Of a DNA stretch of 64,000 nucleotides, positions 1 to 9,007 are shown piece by piece. Positions within the stretch are counted from its first letter, which is position 1. Every line of letters begins with the position of its first letter. The notes under the pieces are model-generated. The model was given only the letters and a program-made list of their open reading frames with translations, made no database searches and was not told the origin of the DNA. The stretch comes from Streptomyces sp. ISL-12 (GTDB taxonomy: Bacteria; Actinomycetota; Actinomycetes; Streptomycetales; Streptomycetaceae): positions 27,164 through 91,163 of the forward strand of contig NZ_JAGGOO010000042.1 in the NCBI RefSeq assembly GCF_018614415.1, read 5' to 3'. The position numbers and the translations under genes were made by a program.

Positions 1-1
1 C

Positions 2-952
2 GAGAACTTCGTCGCCGACGAACTGCGCGGCACGCCCGACACCCCGTTCGTGCACGACGTCGCCCGCACCGCCGGCACCGACCACCAGGACATCGTGCTG
101 GACTCCCAGGCCCTGGCCGACCCCGAGATCCGCGCGAAGGTGATCCGGGCCCGCGACCTGCCCGCCGGCCTCGGCGACATGGACGCCTCCCTCTACCTGC
201 TCTTCCTGGCCATCCGCGAGCACTCCACCGTCGCGCTGTCCGGCGAGTCCGCCGACGAGGTCTTCGGCGGCTACCTCCAGTTCTTCGACGAGGCGGCGCG
301 CAACACCGACGCCTTCCCCTGGCTGGTGACGATGGGCCGCCACTTCGGGGACGACGCCGACGTACTGCGCCCCGACCTGACGAAGGCCCTGGACCTCTCC
401 TCCTACGTCGCCGACGGCTACCGCGACGCCGTGGCGGGCATCCGGCGCCTGGACGGCGAGAGCGACTTCGAGTACCGGATGCGGCGCATCTCCCACCTCC
501 ACCTGACCCGTTTCGTGCGCATCCTGCTCGACCGCAAGGACCGCGCCAGCATGGCCGTCGGCCTGGAGGTCCGCGTCCCGTTCTGCGACCACCGGCTCGT
601 GGAGTACGTCTACAACACGCCCTGGGCCCTGAAGTCCTACGACGGCCGGGAGAAGACCCTGCTGCGCGAGGCCACCGCCGACGTCCTCCCCAAGTCCGTC
701 TACGACCGGGTCAAGAGCCCCTACCCGTCGACGCAGGACCCCAAGTACGCGGCGGCCCTCCAGGACCAGGCGCGGGACCTGCTCGCCCGCCCGGACCACC
801 GGGTCTTCGAACTCGTCGATCCCGCCCGGCTGCGCCGCGCCGTGGACCGGGAGGCCCCGATGACCGGCCAGGCGGACCGGCGCGGCCTCGAACGCGCCCT
901 CGACCTCGCCCTCTGGCTGGAGATGTACGACCCCGAACTCGTCCTCGGCTGA
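2..952 (+). CDS. asnB: Asparagine synthetase (glutamine-hydrolysing), C-terminal part, cut by window edge
   Basis: The frame is open from base 2, so the glutaminase domain and the first half of the synthetase domain lie outside the window. The 316 visible residues carry the synthetase-domain motif SGESADEVFGGY, the later EVRVPFCDH block and a VKSPYP segment near the C-terminus, all typical of AsnB enzymes that amidate aspartate with glutamine and ATP. It converges on the peptidase gene with only 4 bases between the two stop codons. The family call is secure. Whether it makes free asparagine or serves a specialised pathway cannot be told from this half. Confidence 0.9.
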   Translation, partial: ENFVADELRGTPDTPFVHDVARTAGTDHQDIVLDSQALADPEIRAKVIRARDLPAGLGDMDASLYLLFLAIREHSTVALSGESADEVFGGYLQFFDEAARNTDAFPWLVTMGRHFGDDADVLRPDLTKALDLSSYVADGYRDAVAGIRRLDGESDFEYRMRRISHLHLTRFVRILLDRKDRASMAVGLEVRVPFCDHRLVEYVYNTPWALKSYDGREKTLLREATADVLPKSVYDRVKSPYPSTQDPKYAAALQDQARDLLARPDHRVFELVDPARLRRAVDREAPMTGQADRRGLERALDLALWLEMYDPELVLG

Positions 953-956
953 CGGC

Positions 957-2558
957 TCAGCGCCCCGGCCCTCTGTCGCCCTCCGGCCCGCAGGAACTGC
1001 CGTCGGGCGGCAGGGAGCCGTGCAGCAGGAAGTCGTCGACCTTGCGGTGCACGCACTTGGAGGACGAGTACCCGGTGTGCCCCTCGCCCTTGTTGTCGAG
1101 GACCACGGCCGAGGGGCCCAGCCGCTCGGCCGTCTCCTGCGTCCAGTGGTACGGCGTCGCCGGGTCGCCGCGTGTGCCGACCAGCAGCATCTTCGGCGTG
1201 TCGACGCCCTTGACCTCGTCGCGGATGTAGTCGGTGCCCCTGGGGCGGCCGTAGCACATCAGCACCTGGGTGAGCCGGTACCGGCCGAAGACCGGTGACG
1301 CCTGCTCGTACCGCTCCCGCAGACGGCCCAGGGACCGGGTGACCTGGCCGGCGGTGGGGCGGTCCGGGTCGTCGGCGCAGTTGATCGCCATCAGCGCCGC
1401 CGGGAGGTTGTCCAGCGGCACGTCCTGCGCGTCGGTGAGCCCGCCGTCCGCGTCCCGCCGGACGGGGAAGCCGACGCCGCCGGACACGAAACCCTCCAGG
1501 CGGCTCGAGTCGCCGTCTTCGACCAGCTGCGCGACGGCCCGCTCCAGCGACGGCCACAGTTCCCGGCTGTAGAGCGCCTCTCCGAGGGCACCGACGAGAT
1601 CCTGCCCGGAGAAGGGCTCACCGAAGACCGAGGGCACCGGCTCGTCGTCGAGGGACGCGACGAGCTTCTCGACCTGGCGGCGGGCGTCCCTGCTGTCCTG
1701 GCCGAACGGGCAGGCGATGTCCTCCACGCACCAGTCGAGGAAGTTCTCCAGCGCGGTCTGCTGCCCCCGCGCACTCGCCAGGCCCTGTTCCGCGAGGGGT
1801 TCGGTCAGGGTGTCCACACCGTCCAGGACCAGCCGGCCCACCCGGTGGGGGAACCGCGCGGCGTACACCGCGCCGAGCCGGGTCCCGTAGGAGAAGCCCA
1901 GGTAGTTGAGCTTGTCGTCACCGAGCGCCCGGCGCATCACGTCCAGGTCGCGGGCGGCGTCCACGGTGCCTATGTGGGACAGCACCGGCCCTGAGTGCTT
2001 CTCGCACTGGGCCGCGGCCTTCCGCAGCCGCTCCAGCGCCTCCCGCGGGTCCTTCAGCCCCTCGTCCCCGTCGGTCGCCTCCACGATCTCGACCGACCCC
2101 GGACCGCAGCTGACCGGGGAGGAGCGGCCGACGCCGCGCGGATCGAAGGAGACGACGTCGTAGCCGTTGGTGAGGTGCATGAAGTCCTTGCCGCCGGCGG
2201 ACAGTTCGCTGACGCCGGAGCCGCCCGGCCCGCCGAAGTTCAGCAGCACGGAGCCCTTGCGCTCGCCGGTCGCCCGGTAACGGGCGAGGGCCAGGTCGAG
2301 GGTCTCCTTCTCCGGCCGGGCGTAGTCGAGGGGCACGGTGACCTTCCCGCACTGGAGGTCCTCGGGCATGTCCAGGCCCTCGCAGGCGGACCACGTGACC
2401 CGCTGGTCGTAGAACCGGGACAGCCCGGCCCCGGATCCGTCGGCCGCGGAGCCGTCCGCGGTGGCGGCGGGCAGGCCCGCGCCCAGCAGGGACAGGCCCA
2501 GGGCTCCGGGTACCGCCCAGCGCAGGGCCGTGGGCCGGGTCGACAGCTTGGCCAGCAT
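957..2558 (-). CDS. Secreted tripeptidyl aminopeptidase, alpha/beta hydrolase (S33/TAP family)
   Basis: A 533-residue protein with a Sec-type signal (basic start, hydrophobic residues 14-31, AATA region), so probably exported. The hydrolase core shows the oxyanion segment GGPGGSG (109-115), nucleophile elbow GFSYG with Ser223, the acid Asp465 in VGTRGDPATPY and His494 in GEGHTGY. The end carries the TAP-like C-terminal domain with paired cysteines. This matches streptomycete tripeptidyl aminopeptidases (SlpD/SlpE-like) that remove N-terminal tripeptides from secreted proteins and peptides. It is transcribed alone and is divergent from the chaplin gene. Confidence 0.9.
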   Translation of the reverse strand: MLAKLSTRPTALRWAVPGALGLSLLGAGLPAATADGSAADGSGAGLSRFYDQRVTWSACEGLDMPEDLQCGKVTVPLDYARPEKETLDLALARYRATGERKGSVLLNFGGPGGSGVSELSAGGKDFMHLTNGYDVVSFDPRGVGRSSPVSCGPGSVEIVEATDGDEGLKDPREALERLRKAAAQCEKHSGPVLSHIGTVDAARDLDVMRRALGDDKLNYLGFSYGTRLGAVYAARFPHRVGRLVLDGVDTLTEPLAEQGLASARGQQTALENFLDWCVEDIACPFGQDSRDARRQVEKLVASLDDEPVPSVFGEPFSGQDLVGALGEALYSRELWPSLERAVAQLVEDGDSSRLEGFVSGGVGFPVRRDADGGLTDAQDVPLDNLPAALMAINCADDPDRPTAGQVTRSLGRLRERYEQASPVFGRYRLTQVLMCYGRPRGTDYIRDEVKGVDTPKMLLVGTRGDPATPYHWTQETAERLGPSAVVLDNKGEGHTGYSSSKCVHRKVDDFLLHGSLPPDGSSCGPEGDRGPGR

Positions 2559-2788
2559 CGATGCCTCCCGGGCGCCCCGTCGGGGACCGGAGAACGGCGC
2601 CCTCGATCACCATAAGCGGGCCGGTGGCGACCCGCCTCCGGGCAGGCCTGCGCTGCGCACCCTGCCGCTTGTTCGACAGAAGTGTCACTCGACGGAGTGA
2701 AGACGGACAAGCCATGACTCGGGTGGTCCACCCGCGTTCTCGTCGGTGCGGGCGAGCGCCCGCGACCATGTCCGGAAGGCAGGGAACC

Positions 2789-3535
2789 ATGGGAAGGGTC
2801 GCCCGAATCGGTGTGCTCGCCGCCGCCTCCGGTGCGCTGGCCGTGACGCTGCCGGCCGGCTCGGGCCTCGCGGCCGGCGGCGCCGGCGCGGAGGGCTCCG
2901 CCGCCGGCTCGCCGGGGCTGGTCTCCGGCAACACCGTCCAGCTCCCGGTGGACGTGTGCGGGAACTTCGTGAACGTGGCCGGGCTGCTCAGCCCCGACGC
3001 CGGCGACGGCTGCGAGAACGCCGGTGACGCCGGCCGCGGGACCGGGCGGGCCGACGCCTTTGCCGAGGGCGGTGAGCGGGACTCACCGGGCGTGCTCTCC
3101 GGCAACGGGGTGCGGCTGCCGGTGAGTCTGCCGGTGAACGTCAGCGGCAACGCGGTGAGCGTGGTGGGCGTCGGCGACCCGTCGGTCGGCAACGAGTCCG
3201 CGAACGGCTCCGGCGACCGCTCCGGGCAGCCGCCGCCGAGCCGCCCCTCGCGGCCCGAGCCGCCGGCGCCGTCGGTGCCGGAGACGGATCCGCGGCCGTC
3301 GGTGCCGTCGGTGCCGGAGACCGAGGTGAAGGCACCGCCGACGGCCGCGCCGGACCTCACCGACCCGCGGGCCACCTCGGCCGCGCTCGCCCGCACCGGA
3401 GCCGGCTTGACCGTCCCCGCCCTCCTGGGCGGCGCCGCACTCGTCCTCGGCGGCGCGGTCCTCTTCCGGCGCTTCCGCCCCGGCACCGGCGACCGGCCGG
3501 CGGGTACGGTCCGTCGGCGGACGGACCGGGCGTGA
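2789..3535 (+). CDS. chpB: Long chaplin with two chaplin domains and a sortase signal
   Basis: The 248-residue product has a signal peptide (1-29), chaplin domain 1 (41-79, SPG.VSGN start, Cys57 and Cys75), chaplin domain 2 (99-141), a Pro/Glu-rich linker and a C-terminal sorting signal: LARTG (200-204), a hydrophobic stretch and a basic tail. LAxTG is the class E sortase motif of streptomycete long chaplins, which are anchored to the wall and help form the hydrophobic layer of aerial hyphae. The second domain lacks both cysteines. The start was chosen at the ATG behind AGGCAGGGA; upstream in-frame starts lack a signal peptide. The symbol chpB rests on locus resemblance only. Confidence 0.9.
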   Translation: MGRVARIGVLAAASGALAVTLPAGSGLAAGGAGAEGSAAGSPGLVSGNTVQLPVDVCGNFVNVAGLLSPDAGDGCENAGDAGRGTGRADAFAEGGERDSPGVLSGNGVRLPVSLPVNVSGNAVSVVGVGDPSVGNESANGSGDRSGQPPPSRPSRPEPPAPSVPETDPRPSVPSVPETEVKAPPTAAPDLTDPRATSAALARTGAGLTVPALLGGAALVLGGAVLFRRFRPGTGDRPAGTVRRRTDRA

Positions 3536-3544
3536 CCTGCCCTG

Positions 3545-4030
3545 TCAGCCCCGCCCGGTGTGGAACCGCACGTGCAACGCGCGGATTTCCTCCGTCAGTT
3601 CGGGCACCGGGCCCTCCACGGTCACGCCGGGGGCGATCTCCTGGACCGGCAGCGCGCGGACCGGCGCGGCGGGGACGCCCAGCTCGGTGAGCCACGTCAC
3701 GAGCTGCCGCGAGGAGGCGACGTAGACGATGCGGCCGAGGCCCACCCAGGCGTGGGCGGCGGCGCACATGGGACAGTGCTCGCCCGAGGTGTAGACCGTC
3801 GCGGCGGCCCGCTGCGCCGGGGTGAGGCGGTCCGCGGCCCAGCGGGCGAGCGCGAACTCGGGGTGGCGGGTGCGGTCGCCGGACGCGACCCGGTTGTGGT
3901 CCTCGGCCAGCACGGTGCCGTCCCCGCTCACCAGGACCGAACCGAAGGGCTCGTCCCCGGCCTCCAGCGCTGCCGCGGCCAGCTCCACGCACCGGCGCAG
4001 ATGGGGCAGCTCGGTGTCCTTCACGGTCAT
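3545..4030 (-). CDS. Nucleoside deaminase, zinc-dependent (guanine/cytidine deaminase-like)
   Basis: A 161-residue cytidine deaminase-fold protein. Zinc-site motifs are HPE (His56, Glu58) and HCPMC (Cys86, Cys89), with Glu58 the expected proton shuttle. HPE replaces the usual HAE or CAE, and a His precedes Cys86 where PCxxC enzymes have Pro, so the substrate (guanine, cytosine, nucleoside or tRNA adenosine) is not clear. The start ATG was chosen because GGGAGG lies 9-10 bases upstream. A 13-codon longer frame has no ribosome-binding site. It converges on the chaplin gene. Confidence 0.82.
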   Translation of the reverse strand: MTVKDTELPHLRRCVELAAAALEAGDEPFGSVLVSGDGTVLAEDHNRVASGDRTRHPEFALARWAADRLTPAQRAAATVYTSGEHCPMCAAAHAWVGLGRIVYVASSRQLVTWLTELGVPAAPVRALPVQEIAPGVTVEGPVPELTEEIRALHVRFHTGRG

Positions 4031-4159
4031 GGCGTCCGGCCCTCCCGGGGAGTGATCGAGGCGCCCCACCCTACGCGTCGCGGGCGGCGCGCCGGATGGT
4101 CCGGTGCGCCGCCCGCGGTGGGGGGTGCCGTCGCTGTTCGCGCGTCCTGGGCTACGCCG

Positions 4160-4423
4160 TCAGCGGCGTGCCTTCGACCGGTCCAGCGCGGCCACGCCGA
4201 GCGCGGCCAGCCCGATCTGGATGAGCCACTCGGCCCAGTCCACGCCGCCGGTGTCCGCCACGCCGAACGCGCCGGCGATCGCGGAGCCGATCAGCGCGGC
4301 CACGATGCCCACGAGGATGGTCCACAGAATGCCGATGCGCTGGCGGCCCGGGACCACGAGGCGCCCCAGGACACCGATGACGATGCCGATCACGATCGCG
4401 CTGATGATGCCGTCGACTTCCAT
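4160..4423 (-). CDS. GlsB/YeaQ/YmgE family small membrane protein (transglycosylase-associated)
   Basis: An 87-residue protein with three hydrophobic segments (about 5-24, 32-52 and 64-80) separated by Gly-rich turns: the usual size and layout of the GlsB/YeaQ family. These proteins are stress-induced in many bacteria, but their molecular role is unknown. GGAAAGGGGCGGAG precedes the ATG. The neighbouring SPW protein on the same strand is also a small membrane protein, though about 155 bases separate them. Confidence 0.85.
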   Translation of the reverse strand: MEVDGIISAIVIGIVIGVLGRLVVPGRQRIGILWTILVGIVAALIGSAIAGAFGVADTGGVDWAEWLIQIGLAALGVAALDRSKARR

Positions 4424-4578
4424 CTCCGCCCCTTTCCGTCAAGACCCCCGCACCGGGCGTCTGCCCGCTCGGGGCGGACCCAGTCCCGTCCGGTCGGCGC
4501 TGCAGCGTGCGGTCGGCGCCGCAGCGCGCGGCGGCCGGTCCGCGCGGGGCGGACCGGCCCGTAGGGGTTCCGGATCGG

Positions 4579-5028
4579 CTAGGGCTTGGAGCTCTTCGCC
4601 GCCGTAGCGGCGCAGACCGTCCCCAGCATCAGGGCCAGAGCACCGATGATGATGTTGTTCCAGATGACTCCGGCGTCGGGGGAGGAACCCACGATCCACG
4701 GTGAGATGATCATCCACACGCCGATGGCGCACATGGCTCCGCTGAGGCCGTACATGCGCTCCGGGGCCCGGGTGAACCCCAGGGCCAGCAGAGCGATCGC
4801 GATGCCCACGATCAGGTTGTGGGCGACCAGCGAGGGCTGGCTCGTCGTGAAGTGGAGGATCCAGGGGGACACGGCGCAGTACAGACCGAGCAGGAAGACC
4901 GGCCCGTCCACGAGAGCCACGTCCCGGCCGCCGAGCATGCGGTCGTACCGGGCCCGCATCTCCGGGGCGTCGGGGTGGCTGCTTATGTCGCCTCTGGTGT
5001 CGCCTCTGCTGTGCGAGACGTTGGCCAT
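4579..5028 (-). CDS. SPW repeat membrane protein
   Basis: The 149-residue product has a hydrophilic N-terminus (1-38) and then four hydrophobic segments. Two SPW motifs, SPWILHF and SPWIVGS, each sit at the end of a membrane segment, which defines the SPW repeat family. Function is unknown. Proteins of this family are common in actinobacteria and often neighbour stress genes, as here. GGAGACGACC lies before the ATG. Confidence 0.85.
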   Translation of the reverse strand: MANVSHSRGDTRGDISSHPDAPEMRARYDRMLGGRDVALVDGPVFLLGLYCAVSPWILHFTTSQPSLVAHNLIVGIAIALLALGFTRAPERMYGLSGAMCAIGVWMIISPWIVGSSPDAGVIWNNIIIGALALMLGTVCAATAAKSSKP

Positions 5029-5263
5029 GGTCGTCTCCTTTGACTGGCAGACCGTCCGCGTCTGGTGCGGTATGCGATGAGTGTCGCAACATCTCCATTC
5101 TGCTCCTTATGTCGCCCTTATGTGTAGTGGTGGGCGAGGGGGCCCCGCCGTGCGGTCGGCGGGACAGGGGAGGGGGGTATGCGCGGAACGAACGCGGGCA
5201 GGCGGAACGTACCCGGCCGAGCCGATCGGCCACCGGTTTCCACTCCTGGAGGTGTCTGCCGCT

Positions 5264-5431
5264 ATGGGCGCGAAGGTGTTGGAGCGATTTCCGGCGGGAG
5301 CTCCGCGCGGTTCGTGGCCGGCGGAGGAGTTCGCCGCCGCACGACGGGCCCAGGGTGAGCCCGCGACGGTCGTCATGGATTTGAAGTCGGACGCGTTCCT
5401 CGTCGTCGTGCCGACGTCCGACGACGACTGA
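5264..5431 (+). CDS. Small conserved hypothetical protein, 55 residues
   Basis: A short hydrophilic protein starting MGAKVLERFP and ending in the acidic tail TSDDD, with a central predicted beta segment (TVVMDLKSDAFLVVV). A good ribosome-binding site (GGAGG, 11 bases before ATG) and strong third-position GC support it. I recall similar short proteins in other streptomycetes but can give no function. It is isolated: divergent from the SPW gene and ahead of the chitinase promoter. Confidence 0.65.
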   Translation: MGAKVLERFPAGAPRGSWPAEEFAAARRAQGEPATVVMDLKSDAFLVVVPTSDDD

Positions 5432-5494
5432 CCGGCCGGCGGCGCGCTCCGTCGGGACGTGGGCGCGGGACGGCCCCGGGGCGGCTGAGGCGGG

Positions 5495-5525
5495 ACTGGT
5501 CTACACCCTTGACTGGTACATACCA
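5495..5525 (+). promoter_or_regulatory. DasR-type (dre) direct repeats upstream of chitinase
   Basis: ACTGGTCTACACC (5495-5507) and ACTGGTACATACCA (5512-5525) form a 17-base-spaced direct repeat. Each resembles the dre site ACTGGTCTAGACCAGT bound by DasR, and the paired direct repeats known from Streptomyces chitinase promoters. It lies 105 bases before the chitinase start, which suggests control by N-acetylglucosamine availability. Binding is inferred from similarity only. Confidence 0.7.
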
Positions 5526-5630
5526 ATGCGGTTGAGTGTGCTGACCACCCCCCACCACGGCCGTCCCCCAGGGCCCGCTCCACCCTGCCCCGTGTCGGGA
5601 ACGGCCGTGCTCCGTCAAGGAGTTGATCCC

Positions 5631-6518
5631 GTGTCGAGACGTCGTATCTCCGCGGTCGTGGCCGTCCTCGCCCTCGCCGGCGCCGTGCCGGTGCTGATGC
5701 CGGCCACTCAGGCGTCCGCCGCCGCCTGTTCGAGCTACCCGAGCTGGGTGGCGGGCAAGTCGTACGCCGCCGGTGACATCGTCCGCTACACCGACGGCAA
5801 GGCGTACATCGCCGAACACGCCAACCCGGGTTACGACCCGGTCATCAGCACCTGGTACTGGGAGCCGTACGCCTGCGACGGCGGCTCCACGCCGGTCGGG
5901 AACTTCGTGGTCTCCGAGGCCCAGTTCAACCAGATGTTCCCGAGCCGGAACGGGTTCTACACCTACGGCGGGCTCACCGCCGCGCTCAGCGCCTACCCCG
6001 GCTTCGCCACCACCGGCAGCGACACCGTCAAGAAGCAGGAGGCCGCGGCCTTCCTCGCCAACGTCAGCCACGAGACCGGCGGACTGGTGCACATCGTCGA
6101 GCAGGACACCTCCAACTACGCGCACTACTGCGACTGGAACCGGTCCTACGGCTGCCCGGCGGGACAGGCGGCCTACTACGGGCGCGGTCCCATCCAGCTC
6201 AGCTGGAACTACAACTACAAGGCCGCGGGCGACGCCCTCGGCATCGACCTGCTGAACAACCCCTGGCTGGTGCAGAACGACGCGGCCGTGGCCTGGAAGA
6301 CGGGCCTGTGGTACTGGAACACCCAGTCCGGCCCCGGCACCATGACCCCGCACAACGCCATGGTCAACGGCGCCGGTTTCGGCCAGACCATCCGCTCCAT
6401 CAACGGCTACGTGGAGTGCGACGGTGGCAACCCCGCGCAGGTGCAGAGCCGGGTGACGACGTACCAGCGCTTCGCGCAGATCCTCGGGGTCGACCCGGGC
6501 GGCAATTTGTACTGCTGA
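5631..6518 (+). CDS. chiF: Secreted chitinase, GH19 with N-terminal chitin-binding module
   Basis: The 295-residue product has a signal peptide (1-31), a CBM5/12-type chitin-binding module (about 34-82, with WVAGKSYAAGDIV and aromatic WYWEPY), a short linker and a GH19 domain (about 91-295). The catalytic Glu is in SHETGG (Glu148), a second acidic residue is Glu157, and the signature YYGRGPIQLSWNYNY follows. It should hydrolyse chitin outside the cell with inversion. The GTG start was chosen for AAGGAG 8 bases upstream and the signal peptide. The symbol chiF is inferred from architecture and neighbourhood. Confidence 0.92.
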   Translation: MSRRRISAVVAVLALAGAVPVLMPATQASAAACSSYPSWVAGKSYAAGDIVRYTDGKAYIAEHANPGYDPVISTWYWEPYACDGGSTPVGNFVVSEAQFNQMFPSRNGFYTYGGLTAALSAYPGFATTGSDTVKKQEAAAFLANVSHETGGLVHIVEQDTSNYAHYCDWNRSYGCPAGQAAYYGRGPIQLSWNYNYKAAGDALGIDLLNNPWLVQNDAAVAWKTGLWYWNTQSGPGTMTPHNAMVNGAGFGQTIRSINGYVECDGGNPAQVQSRVTTYQRFAQILGVDPGGNLYC

Positions 6519-6551
6519 TCCGTGCCACCGGGCGTGTGCCAGACTCCGCCG

Positions 6552-7436
6552 ATGACCTCGGAAACGATCACCGCCCACGCCTCCGGCACCTGGACCCTCG
6601 GTGACCTGCCCGTCCGCCGCGTCGGCCTCGGCGCGATGCGGCTGACGGGCAGCGCCGCCTTCCACCTCGGCACACCGGGCGACCGCGAGCGGTCCCTCAC
6701 CGTGCTGCGCCGGGCGGTCGGCCTCGGCGTCAACCACATCGACACCGCCGCCTTCTACTTCTCCTCCCTCCGCTCCGCCAACGAACTGATCAACAGCGCG
6801 CTGGCGCCCTACCCCGACGATCTGGTGATCGCCGCCAAGGTCGGCCCGTTCCGGGACTGGTCCGGCGCGTGGGGCACCTCCGCGCGCCCCGAGGACCTGC
6901 GCGGCCACGTCGAGGAGAACCTGCGCCAGCTCGGCCGCGACCACCTCGACGTCGTCTACCTGCGCCGCATGCGCCAGGGCTCGGTCGCCGAGCACTTCGG
7001 CGCCCTCGCCGAACTCCGCCGGGCAGGCCTGATCCGCCACCTCGGCCTCTCCGCCGTCGAGCCGCGCCACCTCGCCGAGGCCCAGGCCATCGCCCCGGTC
7101 GTCTGCGTCCAGAACCGCTACGGCCTCGGCTTCCACGACCCCGCCACCGACGAACTCCTGGGCCTGTGCCGCGACCAGGGCATCGCCTTCGTGCCGTTCT
7201 ACGCCATCGCCGGCGAGGCCGGGCCCCAGCGGGCCGCCGCCGACCACGACGCCGGCGTCCGCGCGGTCGCCCGGGCGCACGGCGCGAGCCCCGCGCAGGT
7301 CCGGATCGCCTGGACCCTGCACCAGGGCCCGCACGTGCTCGCCGTCCCCGGCACCGGCGACCCCGCCCACCTCACCGAGAACGTGGCCGCGGGCGCGCTG
7401 CGCCTCACCGGGGAGGACCTGGCCCGACTCGGCTGA
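6552..7436 (+). CDS. Aldo/keto reductase with atypical active site
   Basis: A 294-residue TIM-barrel aldo/keto reductase. Asp and Tyr are in HIDTAAFYF and Lys in IAAKVG, three of the four catalytic residues. The usual His after strand four is replaced by Arg (DVVYLRRMRQ), as in pyridoxal reductase-like subgroups, so substrate preference may differ from classical enzymes. The C-terminal PGTGDPAHLTEN matches the NADPH-binding end. ATG 6552 was chosen over an upstream start because family proteins begin close to it. The gap to the chitinase stop is 33 bases. Confidence 0.85.
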   Translation: MTSETITAHASGTWTLGDLPVRRVGLGAMRLTGSAAFHLGTPGDRERSLTVLRRAVGLGVNHIDTAAFYFSSLRSANELINSALAPYPDDLVIAAKVGPFRDWSGAWGTSARPEDLRGHVEENLRQLGRDHLDVVYLRRMRQGSVAEHFGALAELRRAGLIRHLGLSAVEPRHLAEAQAIAPVVCVQNRYGLGFHDPATDELLGLCRDQGIAFVPFYAIAGEAGPQRAAADHDAGVRAVARAHGASPAQVRIAWTLHQGPHVLAVPGTGDPAHLTENVAAGALRLTGEDLARLG

Positions 7437-7446
7437 CACGGACGAC

Positions 7447-7494
7447 GTACGGATGACAGTTGATGACAGTTTTACGTATAACTGTCATCCGTAC
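7447..7494. promoter_or_regulatory. Large inverted repeat with tandem half-sites: candidate operator
   Basis: A perfect 15-base inverted repeat, GTACGGATGACAGTT (7447-7461) and AACTGTCATCCGTAC (7480-7494). Inside it a second direct copy of GATGACAGTT (7462-7471) is itself inverted against 7480-7489. The block therefore holds three GATGACAGTT half-sites. It sits between the aldo/keto reductase stop and the VOC gene start (7530), over the expected promoter. No regulator gene is adjacent, so the binding protein is unknown. Confidence 0.75.
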
Positions 7495-7529
7495 TAACCT
7501 CTCCCCTCATCCCGCCCGGAGAGGTCCCG

Positions 7530-7937
7530 ATGTCCCGTATCGCCCTGGTCACCCTCGTCGTCGACGACTACGACGAGGCCGTCCGCTTCTACACCGGCGC
7601 CCTCGGCTTCCGCCTGGCCGAGGACACGCCCCGGCCCGACGGCTCCCGCTGGGTCGTCGTCGAGCCGGGCACCGAAGGCGGCACCGCGCTGCTGCTGGCC
7701 CGCGCCAAGGGCGGGGAACAGCGCGCCCGGGTCGGTGACCAGACCGGCGGGCGCGTCGGCTTCTTCCTGCACACCGACGACTTCGCCCGCGACCACGCCC
7801 GTATGGCGGCGGCCGGCGTGACCTTCCTGGAGGAACCGCGGCACGAGCCCTACGGCACGGTCGCGGTCTTCCAGGACCTGTACGGCAACCGCTGGGACCT
7901 GCTCCAGCCCACCACATCCGAGGACACCGACGCATGA
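7530..7937 (+). CDS. VOC family (glyoxalase/dioxygenase fold) protein
   Basis: A single VOC domain of 135 residues with paired beta-alpha-beta-beta-beta modules: FYTGALGF near the start and [19 protein letters not shown] at the end, the last containing the usual metal-side Glu/Asp position. Function is not predictable from the fold. It is translationally coupled to adenosine deaminase by an ATGA overlap at 7934-7937, and the pair lies directly behind the large inverted repeat, so both should be co-regulated. Confidence 0.85.
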   Translation: MSRIALVTLVVDDYDEAVRFYTGALGFRLAEDTPRPDGSRWVVVEPGTEGGTALLLARAKGGEQRARVGDQTGGRVGFFLHTDDFARDHARMAAAGVTFLEEPRHEPYGTVAVFQDLYGNRWDLLQPTTSEDTDA

Positions 7938-9007
7938 CCACGCTCGACACCGACACCCTCCGCCGGCTCCCCAAGGCCGTGCTGCACGACCACCTCGACG
8001 GCGGTCTGCGTCCCGCCACCGTCGTGGAACTGGCCCGGGAGGCCGGCCACACCCTGCCCGCCGACGGCCCCGACGCACTGGCCGCCTGGTTCTACGCGGC
8101 CGCCAACTCCGGTGACCTGGTGCGCTACATAGCCACCTTCGAACACACCCTCGCCGTGCTCCAGACCCGCGCGGGCCTGCTGCGCGCCGCCGAGGAGTAC
8201 GTCCTCGACCTCGCCGCGGACGGCGTGGTCTACGCCGAGGTGCGCTACGCCCCCGAGCTGATGCTGCGGGGCGGTCTGACCCTGCCCGAGGTCGTCGAGA
8301 CGGTCCAGGAGGGGCTGGCCGCGGGCATGGCGAAGGCCGCGGCGGCCGGTACGCCCGTCCGGGTGGGCACCCTGCTGTGCGGGATGCGGATGTTCGACCG
8401 CGTCCGTGAGGCCGCCGACCTGGCGGTCGCCTTCCGGGACGCCGGGGTCGTCGGCTTCGACATCGCCGGTGCCGAGGACGGCTTCCCGCCCGCCGACCAC
8501 CTCGCCGCCTTCGCCCACCTGCGCGGTGAGAACATGCCGTTCACCATCCACGCCGGGGAGGCGTACGGACTGCCCAGCATCCACCAGGCGGTCCAGGTGT
8601 GCGGCGCCCAGCGCATCGGCCACGGCGTGCGCATCACCGACGACATCCCCGACCTCGCGGCCGGCAAGCTGGGCCGCCTGGCCGGCTGGGTGCGGGACCG
8701 CCGGATCGCCCTGGAGATGTGCCCCACCTCCAACCTCCAGACCGGCGCCGCGGCCTCCATCGCCGAGCACCCGATCACCGCGCTGAAGGACCTCGGCTTC
8801 CGGGTCACCCTCAACACCGACAACCGCCTCGTCTCGGGCACGACGATGACCCGCGAGATGTCCCTGCTGGTGGAGCAGGCGGGCTGGACGGCCGAGGACC
8901 TGCGCACGGTCACGGTCAACGCCCTCAAGAGCGCCTTCATCCCGTTCGACGAGCGCGAGGCCCTGATCGAGGACGTCGTCCTGCCCGGTTACGCCGTCGT
9001 GCTCTGA
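7934..9007 (+). CDS. add: Adenosine deaminase
   Basis: A 357-residue metallo-hydrolase that deaminates adenosine or deoxyadenosine to (deoxy)inosine. Zinc ligands and catalytic residues are visible in order: HDHLDGG (His18, His20), IHAGEAYG with the proton-donor Glu, RIGHGVRI with the catalytic His, and [11 protein letters not shown] with the tandem Asp site. The length matches the family. It overlaps the upstream VOC gene by four bases, and its last 19 bases overlap the end of the convergent DinB gene. Confidence 0.93.
   Translation: MTTLDTDTLRRLPKAVLHDHLDGGLRPATVVELAREAGHTLPADGPDALAAWFYAAANSGDLVRYIATFEHTLAVLQTRAGLLRAAEEYVLDLAADGVVYAEVRYAPELMLRGGLTLPEVVETVQEGLAAGMAKAAAAGTPVRVGTLLCGMRMFDRVREAADLAVAFRDAGVVGFDIAGAEDGFPPADHLAAFAHLRGENMPFTIHAGEAYGLPSIHQAVQVCGAQRIGHGVRITDDIPDLAAGKLGRLAGWVRDRRIALEMCPTSNLQTGAAASIAEHPITALKDLGFRVTLNTDNRLVSGTTMTREMSLLVEQAGWTAEDLRTVTVNALKSAFIPFDEREALIEDVVLPGYAVVL

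Noticed and set aside
5175..5180. GGGTAT upstream of the 55-residue protein as a SigB-type promoter
   Set aside because: The -35 position reads TCGG or GTCG, not GNNT, and the surrounding G-run makes the match unspecific.
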